From positions 1 through 14,929 of the forward strand of contig JBMZCV010000135.1 in the NCBI GenBank assembly GCA_049613665.1: 14,929 bases of DNA. The letters run 5' to 3'. Below the pieces are notes generated by a model. The model saw only the letters and a list, made by a program, of their open reading frames with translations, did no database searches and was not told the DNA's origin. Each line of letters starts with the position of its first letter. The stretch's first letter is position 1. The position numbers were made by a program, and so were the translations under genes. Positions 1 through 6,569 of this stretch are shown piece by piece. Origin of the DNA: JBMZCV01 sp049613665. Its GTDB lineage: Bacteria; Bacteroidota; Bacteroidia; Chitinophagales; UBA2359.

Positions 1-71
1 TAAATACAAAAATACAAATTTTTTATCATTAAAAAGTCAAAGCGGAAATTGCTGTAATAAAGGTCGTTCAG

Positions 72-105
72 TTGCTAACGCATTGAAAAACAGCATGTTA
101 GCTTT
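72..105 (+). repeat. REP-like hairpin repeat, copy 1 of 2
   Basis: A short inverted repeat has arms GCTAAC (74-79) and GTTAGC (97-102) around the loop core ATTGAAAAACAGC. A second copy with the same layout lies at 1766-1800, sharing TTGCTAA, CATTGAAAA, CAGC and TGTTAG. The flanking bases to the right are also loosely similar. It sits just upstream of the VOC gene, and its function is unknown. Confidence 0.55.
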
Positions 106-127
106 CTCAATTTGTAGAATAATTTTG
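98..127 (+). promoter_or_regulatory. Possible promoter of the VOC gene
   Basis: TAATTTTG at 120-127 fits the Bacteroidota -7 consensus TAnnTTTG and lies about 43 bases before the start codon. The expected -33 TTTG about 19 nt upstream is poor; only TTAG at 98-101 is present. Only the -7 element is really supported. Confidence 0.3.
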
Positions 128-169
128 TTCGACTACTTAATATTTTAACAAAAAACATAACAAATATTT

Positions 170-586
170 ATGCAGCCGTTTCATGTAGCTATTCCAGTAG
201 ATGACGTTCAGAAAGCTCGAGTTTTTTATAGAGAAATTATGCAATGTAAAGAAGGGCGTTCTTCCGAACATTGGGTAGATTTCGATATGTATGGACATCA
301 ATTTGTGATACATTTTAAGCCAAAGCCAGCCAGCGAATCCACACATACAAATATCGTTGATGGCCACCATGTGCCTGTGCCACATTATGGCGTTATTCTC
401 GCTTGGCACGATTGGGAAGCACTCGCAGCACGACTAAAATCGCATCATATCAAATTTGTGATAGAGCCTTATATCCGTTTCAAAGGGCAAGTCGGCGAGC
501 AAGCAACGATGTTTTTCTTAGACCCTTGCGGCAATGCTTTAGAGTTTAAAGCTTTTAAAGATAAAAGTCAGATTTTTGCGAAATAA
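170..586 (+). CDS. VOC-family (glyoxalase/dioxygenase-like) protein
   Basis: This 138-residue protein has the size of a single vicinal-oxygen-chelate domain, i.e. two beta-alpha-beta-beta-beta modules in tandem. The first strand reads FHVAIPV (4-10). It is followed by the helix DVQKARVFYREI and, in the second module, PHYGVIL (71-77) and FFLDPCGNALEFKAF (115-129). The usual metal ligands of the superfamily appear to be present: His5, His72 and Glu125. VOC proteins include glyoxalase I, extradiol dioxygenases and antibiotic-resistance proteins; nothing here fixes a substrate. There is no signal peptide, so it should be cytoplasmic. It stands alone on the plus strand and converges with the hydrolase gene at 679-1461. 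The ATG at 170 places the first beta strand right at the N-terminus, as is normal for the family. The family call is firm; the enzymatic role is open. Confidence 0.88.
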   Translation: MQPFHVAIPVDDVQKARVFYREIMQCKEGRSSEHWVDFDMYGHQFVIHFKPKPASESTHTNIVDGHHVPVPHYGVILAWHDWEALAARLKSHHIKFVIEPYIRFKGQVGEQATMFFLDPCGNALEFKAFKDKSQIFAK

Positions 587-598
587 AAACGATAAAAA

Positions 599-645
599 AG
601 CATTTAGACATACTATTTCTTGAAGAAATAGTATGTCTAAATGCT
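599..645. terminator. Bidirectional terminator, perfect 23-bp palindrome
   Basis: Arms 599-621 and 623-645 are perfect inverted repeats, with an A run before (594-599) and a T run after (648-653). It could therefore terminate the converging VOC and hydrolase genes in both directions. The inner 18 bases of the arm, TTAGACATACTATTTCTT, recur exactly in the palindrome at 10631-10693. The core ACATACTATTT recurs in the long elements at 1654, 2613 and 12094. Confidence 0.8.
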
Positions 646-678
646 ACTTTTTTGGTAAAAACTCTAAGCTAAAATTGG

Positions 679-1461
679 CTATCGCATCACTTCTTTTTGT
701 ACTTCATTTTCTATAACTTCCATTTCTTTTGGCAAAGGAGCAATAGGATTTCGTGAAATTTTTATTTTTGCCAAAGGCTTATACAACTCTAAACGTGTTA
801 AATCGGCTGGCGTATATTCCGACAATGATTTGGCTATATGTGGCATTATTTTCAAATCACGCAAAACTTGCATCAAATATTCGGAGCAGAAAAAACTATC
901 TGTCGTGCTTGGGTTTTGGAAGAAATCCATGCCAAATAAATTTAAATCGAAAGCTGAGAGTGCAAAACGCTTTATTTTAGACTCAAAAAGACGGTCTTTG
1001 TAATTTTGGTAGCGTTCAAATAATTGTGCAAAACTTGGCCGCTGCTCATTTGGCACATTCATGCTAGTAATTTTGGCTACTCTATATTCGCCTCTCGTAT
1101 CATAAAAAGAATCTCGTAGGCGAGTGAGAATAATCCCTTCTCTATCTTCTGTTTCGCCATAAATCGGCAAAAAATAACCTTTATAATTATTGCTAGTAGC
1201 GTGTGTGAGCCAAATACTACCATCGTCTGGATTGACCATTACCATGCCTACATGAGTATATGGCGAAGCAGTCGCTATTCGTATTACAATCGCTTGCTTT
1301 GTGCGACCGCCAAAGAAAACTAAATCACCATTTTTGAGTTGTGTTGTGTCTAATTGTTCATAAGCTCGAAGTTGAAGCTCATCATTTTTTTTTGCAGAAG
1401 CATTATCAAAACAAATATGTAACAAGAAGAAAAGCAGTAAATATTTGAAAGTAGTTTTCAT
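679..1461 (-). CDS. Secreted YiiX/YebB-like NlpC/P60-superfamily cysteine hydrolase
   Basis: This 260-residue protein has an N-terminal signal peptide (hydrophobic LLLFFLLHICF at about 8-18, cleavage probably after the Ala-Ser-Ala near 21-23), so it is likely periplasmic or exported. The domain begins with LKNGDLVFFGG (42-52) and continues to SPYTHVGMVMV (66-76), with the likely catalytic His70. Much later comes FFCSEYLMQVL (190-200), with the likely nucleophile Cys192. His-before-Cys order is the hallmark of the circularly permuted papain-like branch of NlpC/P60 (YiiX/YebB, DUF830, LRAT-like). Members hydrolyse amide or thioester bonds, or in a few cases lipid esters; the substrate of this one cannot be read from sequence. 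The C-terminal ~50 residues are charged and lie outside the recognisable domain. A -7 promoter motif lies at 1506-1513. The gene ends toward the shared palindrome at 599-645. Its nearest upstream gene on the same strand is about 500 bases away, so it is probably monocistronic. Confidence 0.82.
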   Translation of the reverse strand: MKTTFKYLLLFFLLHICFDNASAKKNDELQLRAYEQLDTTQLKNGDLVFFGGRTKQAIVIRIATASPYTHVGMVMVNPDDGSIWLTHATSNNYKGYFLPIYGETEDREGIILTRLRDSFYDTRGEYRVAKITSMNVPNEQRPSFAQLFERYQNYKDRLFESKIKRFALSAFDLNLFGMDFFQNPSTTDSFFCSEYLMQVLRDLKIMPHIAKSLSEYTPADLTRLELYKPLAKIKISRNPIAPLPKEMEVIENEVQKEVMR

Positions 1462-1505
1462 ACGAATATCGTTTTTCTGTTGAAAGATTGACTATGTTGT
1501 TATTG

Positions 1506-1538
1506 CAAATATAAGCTTTTTGAAAATAAAAAAAGAAA
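1506..1538 (-). promoter_or_regulatory. Putative promoter of the YiiX-like hydrolase gene
   Basis: Read on the minus strand, TATATTTG (1506-1513) matches the Bacteroidota -7 motif TAnnTTTG. A TTTC (1535-1538), one base off the -33 TTTG, lies 21 nt upstream. The leader to the ATG at 1461 would be about 35-40 nt. Confidence 0.5.
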
Positions 1539-1653
1539 TTTACTAGGTTATTCTTTTCATTCTCAAAAAGCTTTGACTAAGAAAAACGACATTTGTAATA
1601 AATTTGTCAGAAAAAAAACATTCAAAGTTAAAAAAGAGGTTTCTTTTTTTAAA

Positions 1654-1740
1654 GGCTTAAACATGCTATTTTTTTTAGGCTAAGGCGGCCAATATTTGCA
1701 AATTTAATGGCCTTTTGAACTGAAAAATAGTATGTTTCCC
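1654..1740 (-). repeat. Long inverted-repeat intergenic element, copy A
   Basis: Outer arms AAACATGCTATTTTT (1659-1673) and AAAAATAGTATGTTT (1723-1737) pair with one mismatch. An inner GGCC (1687-1690) / GGCC (1709-1712) pair brackets the centre. From AGGCTAA to the right end it is almost identical to copy B at 2613-2700. Its minus-strand sequence contains TAAATTTG (1699-1706), a -7-like motif. The strand given is the one transcribed toward the next gene start, at 1461. Confidence 0.8.
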
Positions 1741-1765
1741 TTCTAATTAATATAACCTATTTGGC

Positions 1766-1800
1766 TTGCTAAAACATTGAAAATCAGCGTGTTAGTTTTT
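1766..1800 (+). repeat. REP-like hairpin repeat, copy 2 of 2
   Basis: This is the second copy of the repeat at 72-105, starting TTGCTAA, with core CATTGAAAATCAGC and ending TGTTAG. The arms CTAAAAC and GTGTTAG pair imperfectly. It lies about 25 bases from element copy A. No function is evident. Confidence 0.5.
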
Positions 1801-1959
1801 ACAATTGAATGTTTTATTTTTCTTATTCGATTAAAAAAGGGGATTCGTATTTTATAAGCTTTCCGAAAAAAGAAACAAAGCTCCATAATAAACTTAGTGT
1901 TTCAATTTTCAAGAAAGCTTTTTTAAACAAAACTGCAATATAAATATTTTTTTTGCTTG

Positions 1960-2562
1960 CTAAATATAAAATCTTAATAGAAGTTTATTTTCTATATTAG
2001 AAATAATAGCTCTACTATTCGTATCTTCAAACATTACCGTATAATTAAGGGCTGCTTCAACACCCAAGCTCAAATATGGATTAAAATGATATTCAACACC
2101 CAAAACAGGTGCGATATTAAAGCCATATATCGAATTTGAAAACACCATATCGGATTTTGAATTCAGATTAATAAAATCAGCTCTTAGTCCCAAATAAAAA
2201 TCGGACTTATTGCGAGGTATTTGATGCATTGCTCCTACTCCTATATTTAGTATAGATGAGGTTATTTTAAATGGCTCGCCGAAAACAGAAATAACACTTT
2301 TCCCCATTGCAAAACCAATACTTGACTCAAATCGAAACTTTTCTTTCACGAAACTTAGTTGAAGCTTAAAAGGCGTTAAATATTCATTATTTTCATTTTC
2401 CTCATTAGCATTTATTACACTTAACAATAAATCATTGCCAAAATTAGCACCAATTGCTACTTTTCTGCGTTCTGTTTTGTTATTTTCTTGAGCATAACAA
2501 GTTGTTGTCAAAAAACTGCCTATCATAATAGATAAAACAAAAAAGGTAGATATTTTTTTCAT
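1960..2562 (-). CDS. Outer-membrane beta-barrel-like protein, hypothetical
   Basis: This 200-residue protein begins with a clear signal peptide (MKKISTFFVLSIMIGSFLTT, cleavage probably after CYA at residue 24). The mature part alternates polar and hydrophobic residues in strand-sized blocks, for example LQLSFVKEKFRFESSIGFAM, DFYLGLRADFINL, NIAPVLGVEYHFN and YLSLGVEAALNYTVMF. It ends in a hydrophobic residue after an aromatic (KLLLRFYI), as is common for small Bacteroidota outer-membrane barrels. Length and pattern suit an 8-stranded barrel of the kind found in PF13568/PF13505-like families, but I do not recognise a specific family. Cys22 is not in a good lipobox, so a lipoprotein is unlikely. 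The gene is isolated on the minus strand, with repeat element copy B starting about 50 bases before its ATG. The barrel fold is a reasonable inference; the role is unknown. Confidence 0.65.
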   Translation of the reverse strand: MKKISTFFVLSIMIGSFLTTTCYAQENNKTERRKVAIGANFGNDLLLSVINANEENENNEYLTPFKLQLSFVKEKFRFESSIGFAMGKSVISVFGEPFKITSSILNIGVGAMHQIPRNKSDFYLGLRADFINLNSKSDMVFSNSIYGFNIAPVLGVEYHFNPYLSLGVEAALNYTVMFEDTNSRAIISNIENKLLLRFYI

Positions 2563-2612
2563 AATTAAAGTGTTTAAATCAATGGTTCTGACATTTATAC
2601 ATTTTTTATCAA

Positions 2613-2700
2613 AGGTTTAAACATACTATTTTTTTTTAGGCTAAGAAGACCAATATCTTCAAATTTAATGGCCTTTTGAACTGAAAAATAGTATGTTTCC
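2613..2700 (-). repeat. Long inverted-repeat intergenic element, copy B
   Basis: Arms AAACATACTATTTTT (2619-2633) and AAAAATAGTATGTTT (2684-2698) are perfect inverted repeats, extended by AAGG/CCTT at the ends. It is nearly identical to copy A over the right two thirds. On the minus strand it carries TAAATTTG (2660-2667), which could act as the -7 element of the gene starting at 2562; no other TAnnTTTG was found in that gene's upstream region. No TTTG at the -33 position was seen, so promoter activity is speculative. Confidence 0.85.
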
Positions 2701-3276
2701 CTTGCCAAAAGGTGTTTTTTTATTCAACTAAAACTTGTTATAAAAAATGTCCGAACCATTGTAAATATTATGCCTACTTTATTTTCGCTTTTCGGCTGCT
2801 GCGATTTTATTTCAAAAAAAATAATTAAATTGTTTTTATTATTTCCCTCAAATAATATTGCTAATTTAGATGAAAAATATGCCTCTGCCAAAAAAAACAG
2901 GTCAGTTCGCTTTTTTATCAAGTTAGGAATAAGCAAAGCCGATTTACCGCAAAAAAAAGAGATTTCGCCATATAATTTAGCTTTTACTATTATTACAGGG
3001 TATTTTGAGACATGTCTTGGTAGCTATTCTAAAATGAGAATCACTCACTAAGTAACGTTCAAAAAATAACTTCCTTATTTGCGTTTGACATTTCCTGACC
3101 TAACTTCGTTGAAAAGCCTCGCCGTAGCTATGGCTATGACTGTATTTTTCGCCTTGTAGCTCAAAAAATCTCTGCCTCAAATCGTGAACTTATTTTTTTA
3201 CTGTTACTAAATGGCAGAAACCTTTTTTTTAGATGTGTTTTTTTTACTAAAAAAATAGTGCAAATAAAATGATGCT
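2701..3276. other. Non-coding interval with a decayed coding-like segment
   Basis: This is about 576 bases with no gene I can support. A 93-codon frame at 2770-3051 is very rich in AAA and TTT codons and has no recognisable feature. The segment at about 3060-3205 is less AT-rich than its surroundings. Read on the minus strand it encodes a coding-like string around ELQGEKYSHSHSYGEAFQRS, followed by an in-frame stop and preceded by an apparent one-base frameshift. This looks like a remnant or a dispersed repeat rather than an active gene. I see no clear promoter for the kinase gene at 3277. Confidence 0.4.
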
Positions 3277-4452
3277 ATGGAAAAAAAATTAATTGACCTT
3301 ATTGAATATATCACTCGTTTTTTCGATAAAAAAACAGACCTTTTAATTCGGAATGTGAGGCGATTGCTAGTTGTGACACATCAAAGTTTAGGCAACAAAA
3401 TCTACATCAATATTTTGTTATCGATGCTTTGGTTTCTAATTATTTCGGTTTGTGCAGTAAATTGGCGAGATATTGACGATTTGTTTATGATTGAAAAATG
3501 GCAAGATGGCACGGTTTGGCAAAACATTATTATCATTATTGTATTGAAATATTTGTTGTTTTATCCCATACTTTTGCTAAATATCTTTTTTTTGATACCA
3601 AAGCTGTGGCAAACCAAACAATATATGTTATATTTTCTATCTATTCCATTGTTGGGAGCTTATTTGACAGCTATTAAAGTTTCATTAAATATTCTTATTC
3701 CAAACAAAACGCCAAATTTTCATGACCATATTTTTCAGACTTACATCATTGAAGTATTTAATGTTTTTTCAATTTTTGTTATTACAGGAACGATAAAATA
3801 TGTATATGAAACATTTATTATTTCTGCTCGAACCCTTGTTTTGCAAAAGCGAAATGCACAGTTGCAGCTACAACTAGCAGAGCTGCGAGTTGCTCAATTG
3901 AAGCCACATTTTTTGCTCAATTCGCTCAACAATATTGATACCTTATTGCTCAAAAAATCGGATAAAGCAGGTGTAGCTTTGCAAAGTCTTTCCGATGCCT
4001 TGAAATATGTGTTGTATGAAAGCGATAAAGAGTTTTTGCCTTTGAGCAATGAAATAGAACACCTAGAAAATATGATTATGCTAGAAAGTTTGCGTTTTTC
4101 AAAACCTCCAAAAGTTACTTTTAAGCTGCTTGGCATTACCCAAAAAATCATGATTCCAACACTGCTACTTACTCCTTTGTTAGAAAATTGTTTTAAGTGG
4201 ATGAACATTAAAAACCCTTGGATAAGTATTGACATTTCGGTTTTAGATGATAGCGTACTTTTTGTTATTGAAAATAGTCGCTTAAATTTGCAAAAACAAA
4301 CTGCAAATAGTCAAAAAAAAGGCGGTTTAGGCTTGTTGCGGCTACAAGAACGATTAAAAATGCTATATCCAAAACACTATAAAGATTTACTGATGGTTGT
4401 TGATGAAAATCCTTCTTCTTTTTCTGTTCATTTAAAAATACCTTTGTTATAA
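3277..4452 (+). CDS. LytS/YpdA-type sensor histidine kinase
   Basis: This 391-residue protein is a membrane histidine kinase of the His_kinase family (PF06580). Four hydrophobic segments lie at about 44-61, 83-107, 115-140 and 152-172, with no large extracellular sensor domain. A coiled coil (about 188-207, QKRNAQLQLQLAELRVAQL) leads into the H-box LKPHFLLNSLNNI, with phospho-acceptor His211. The ATP-binding part shows PTLLLTPLLENCFKW (294-308, N-box Asn304) and a glycine-rich stretch, KKGGLGLLRLQERL (348-361). Family members autophosphorylate and pass the phosphate to a LytTR response regulator. The regulator gene follows after a single intervening base, so the two are almost surely co-transcribed and partners. 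The signal is unknown. The ~40-residue cytoplasmic N-terminus before the first helix is somewhat long. The ATG at 3277 is the first in frame. Confidence 0.9.
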   Translation: MEKKLIDLIEYITRFFDKKTDLLIRNVRRLLVVTHQSLGNKIYINILLSMLWFLIISVCAVNWRDIDDLFMIEKWQDGTVWQNIIIIIVLKYLLFYPILLLNIFFLIPKLWQTKQYMLYFLSIPLLGAYLTAIKVSLNILIPNKTPNFHDHIFQTYIIEVFNVFSIFVITGTIKYVYETFIISARTLVLQKRNAQLQLQLAELRVAQLKPHFLLNSLNNIDTLLLKKSDKAGVALQSLSDALKYVLYESDKEFLPLSNEIEHLENMIMLESLRFSKPPKVTFKLLGITQKIMIPTLLLTPLLENCFKWMNIKNPWISIDISVLDDSVLFVIENSRLNLQKQTANSQKKGGLGLLRLQERLKMLYPKHYKDLLMVVDENPSSFSVHLKIPLL

Positions 4453-4453
4453 T

Positions 4454-5209
4454 ATGAAAACGAAAAAAAAAATACGTTGTCTCATTGTCGAAGACGAACC
4501 TTTGGCACAAGAGCGTTTGCAACTTTTTATAGCCAAAATACCTGAAAAAATAACCTGTGTAGCTACTTGCAATTCGCCTCGTCAAGCGTGGAAAATATTG
4601 CAGAAACAAGAAGTTGATTTGTTGCTAATGGATATATGTTTTAGTGCTGCCGACGATGAGAATAGAGAAGGCTTGGACTTTGTGATGTTTTCAAAAAAAG
4701 ACCATCGAGTGCCAATGGTTATTTTTGTTAGCGGACATCCAAAACACGCTGCCGAAATGTGGGAGCTAGATGTTTGCGACTTTTTACTCAAACCTACTTC
4801 TTTTGTTCGATTCGAAAGAGCGATAGACAAAGCGATAAAATCACTCGCTATTAACAAAAAAAGAACCGACGAAAGCATTATTATCAATTATTATACTTCA
4901 AGCAAAGGCCATATTTCGCAGCGAGTATTGTTTAAAGACATCATTTATATCAAAGCCAACGATGGTTTTATTGAGATTTTTACTTTGGCACAGCCCAAAA
5001 AACCGTTGTGTCCTTATTGGAAATTTTCGGATACCATCAAAATTTTGCCTCCTCATTTGCTAAAACAATGTCATCGTTCTTATGCTTGCAACAGAAACTT
5101 TGTGCAAGCTTGGTCAAATACAAAAGTAAATTTGCTCAACGACATCTCTTTGCCTATCAGCGAAACACAGCGAAAGCCTTTTTTGCATTGGCTCACTTAT
5201 GGCGAATAG
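4454..5209 (+). CDS. LytTR-family response regulator
   Basis: This 251-residue protein has an N-terminal receiver domain (about 8-130) and a C-terminal LytTR DNA-binding domain (about 148-247). Receiver landmarks are the acidic pair Glu13-Asp14 in IVEDEP, phospho-acceptor Asp60 in LLLMDICF, Ser93 in IFVSGH and Lys113 in FLLKPTS. The loop after Asp60 (SAADDENREGLDF) is longer than the usual MPxxxG and lacks the Met-Pro. LytTR landmarks are VLFKDIIYIKANDGFIEIF (158-176), the HRSYACNRNFV segment (207-217) and the terminal INIPISE-like stretch DISLPISE (230-237). It should bind direct repeats in target promoters once phosphorylated by the kinase encoded immediately upstream. Targets are not evident. 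The downstream DUF2804 gene is 176 bases away behind a tandem repeat and may not be in the operon. Confidence 0.92.
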   Translation: MKTKKKIRCLIVEDEPLAQERLQLFIAKIPEKITCVATCNSPRQAWKILQKQEVDLLLMDICFSAADDENREGLDFVMFSKKDHRVPMVIFVSGHPKHAAEMWELDVCDFLLKPTSFVRFERAIDKAIKSLAINKKRTDESIIINYYTSSKGHISQRVLFKDIIYIKANDGFIEIFTLAQPKKPLCPYWKFSDTIKILPPHLLKQCHRSYACNRNFVQAWSNTKVNLLNDISLPISETQRKPFLHWLTYGE

Positions 5210-5212
5210 AAT

Positions 5213-5259
5213 AGTTTTTAGTTTTTAGTTTTTAGTTTTTAGTTTTTAGTTTTTAGTTT
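5213..5259 (+). repeat. Heptanucleotide tandem repeat (AGTTTTT)n
   Basis: Six perfect copies of AGTTTTT (5213-5254) plus a partial AGTTT begin three bases after the stop codon of the response regulator. The tract lies in the 176-base gap before the DUF2804 gene. Such tracts can vary in copy number by slippage. In this position it would change 3' UTR or spacer length, not protein sequence. Confidence 0.95.
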
Positions 5260-5385
5260 CAAATTGTAGGATTTTGAGAAATTCCCAAAAAGCTTTTAAC
5301 AATTTATTTCATTTTTATAATCTAATTTTCGTACTTTATATGTGCAAAAACAAAACATACAAAGACAATAATATTAGCATAAAAA

Positions 5386-6456
5386 ATGGAACAAAAAACA
5401 AAAACAATTTACCAAAGGCATTTGCTAGAAACGCCAGACACTCTTGTTAGCGATGGACAAATTAATTTTGGTTGCTTCAAACAGCCTTTCAAAAAAGTGA
5501 ATTTAATAGATGCCAAACAGCCTTATAAATTGCCTTTGCCAAAGCTGTTGAAAAATATACAGCTTAGAGAATGGCAAGCTTTTCAGATTGGAAATAAGGA
5601 TTATTTTGTGATGATGGCGATTTATAATGCCAAAAAAATGGCGTTGGTGCAGTTTATTTTGTACGACATCAAGGCGAAAAAGAAAGTACGATATGAGAAA
5701 AAAGTAGCTGCTTGGCAACTCAATGTTCCGAACTCTCTTTATGATACGAAAGCTGGCTACCGCAGCAAAAACTTTACGATTGCGGTGCATCATGATATTG
5801 AAAAGAAAAAGCTAAGTATAGCGGTAGAAATTAAGAATTTTCAAGATTTGCCAGATGTAAAAGCTCATTTTGTGGGCATACACGATACCGAAAAATATCG
5901 GCCGACCGTCGTTTGCTTGCCTTTTTCGGCCAAAAGAGCCATGTATTCGCACAAGTGTTTGATGCCAATGTATGGGCAGATAAATATTGATAATAAGTGT
6001 ATTGACTTTGATATAGAAAGCTCGCATCTCATTCTCGACGACCACAAAGGCTACTATCCTTTTCCGACTCGCTACGATTGGGTGACGAGTTTTGGCTACA
6101 ACAAAAAAAATGAGCTTTTTGGCCTCAATCTTACTGATAATCAAGTAGTGAAACAAGAATTGTATAACGAAAATTGTCTTTGGCTCAATGGAAATTTGCA
6201 TTTGCTACCGCCTATAAAAGTGAAGCGAAAAGGTGGTACTAAAGGCGATTGGCTCATAAAAGATAGGTTCGATATGGTCAATTTGGTGTTTACGCCAACA
6301 GTTCATACTTCTGTTAATATCAATCTTTTAGTTTTTAAAAGCAAATATGAAGGGCCTTATGGCTGGCTCAATGGCTATGTTCGCAAGGCTGATGGCGAAA
6401 AGGTAATGATAGAAAATATGTTTGCTATGGGCGAGGATTTTTATTTGAGGGTTTGA
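5386..6456 (+). CDS. DUF2804 domain-containing protein
   Basis: This 356-residue protein matches the size and plan of DUF2804 (PF10974), a family of uncharacterised proteins distantly related to lipocalin-like/AttH-CrtC folds. The hallmark segment DDHKGYYPFPTRYDWVTSFG lies in the middle, at about 218-237; the family typically has D-H-x-G-x-Y followed by an aromatic-rich W-x-T/S-x-G. Other family-like parts are the N-terminal FGCFKQPFKKVNL (28-40), the central LPFSAKRAMYSHKCLMPMYG (178-197) and the C-terminal GPYGWLNGYVRKADGEKVMIENMFAMGED. No signal peptide or membrane helix is seen, so it is probably cytoplasmic. Mainly beta structure is expected. Molecular function is unknown. The start lies 176 bases after the response regulator. 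A TACTTTA at 5332-5338 is close to the -7 consensus but lacks the final G and has only a poor -33. Confidence 0.85.
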   Translation: MEQKTKTIYQRHLLETPDTLVSDGQINFGCFKQPFKKVNLIDAKQPYKLPLPKLLKNIQLREWQAFQIGNKDYFVMMAIYNAKKMALVQFILYDIKAKKKVRYEKKVAAWQLNVPNSLYDTKAGYRSKNFTIAVHHDIEKKKLSIAVEIKNFQDLPDVKAHFVGIHDTEKYRPTVVCLPFSAKRAMYSHKCLMPMYGQINIDNKCIDFDIESSHLILDDHKGYYPFPTRYDWVTSFGYNKKNELFGLNLTDNQVVKQELYNENCLWLNGNLHLLPPIKVKRKGGTKGDWLIKDRFDMVNLVFTPTVHTSVNINLLVFKSKYEGPYGWLNGYVRKADGEKVMIENMFAMGEDFYLRV

Positions 6457-6504
6457 TGGAAGTTGTTGGAATCAAAGTCAAAAAAATATATTATTTGTAT
6501 AAAA

Positions 6505-6537
6505 AGGTGGTAGGCACTTTAGAAGTGCCTGCCACCT
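6505..6537. terminator. Palindromic terminator/REP, AGGTGG family copy 1
   Basis: Arms AGGTGGTAGGCACTT (6505-6519) and AAGTGCCTGCCACCT (6523-6537) form a 15-bp stem with one T-G wobble. It lies between the converging DUF2804 and LRR-Roc-COR-TIR genes. An A run precedes it, and a T run (about 6549-6555) follows after a gap. The same palindrome with one changed base pair recurs at 14780-14812, so it is a dispersed repeat as well as a plausible bidirectional terminator. Confidence 0.7.
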
Positions 6538-6569
6538 AGATTTGTCGTTTTTTTGTAAAAAAGGAAATT

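Larger units (their letters stand above)
1462..1959. other. Non-coding interval with repeats
   Basis: This 498-base gap between the hydrolase start and the end of the outer-membrane gene has no convincing reading frame. It holds the hydrolase promoter, long inverted-repeat element copy A (1654-1740) and the second GCTAA-type repeat (1766-1800). The remainder (about 1801-1959) is AT-rich with several AAGCTTT-like words. I see no clear terminator for the gene at 1960-2562. Confidence 0.6.

Noticed and set aside
1654..2700. Copies A and B considered as ends of a composite transposon carrying the outer-membrane gene
   Set aside because: A and B are direct repeats about 960 bp apart, but copies C and D occur alone beside other genes, no transposase is present, and no target duplication was seen. 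Independent insertions fit better.
2770..3051. 93-codon open frame on the plus strand in the gap before the kinase gene
   Set aside because: It is dominated by AAA/TTT codons, has no domain, signal or family feature, and overlaps an equally poor frame on the other strand (2724-2936). It looks like chance in AT-rich DNA.
5213..5259. Heptamer tract considered as iterons or a plasmid origin
   Set aside because: The unit is only seven bases and A/T-simple, with no replication gene nearby; a simple sequence repeat explains it.
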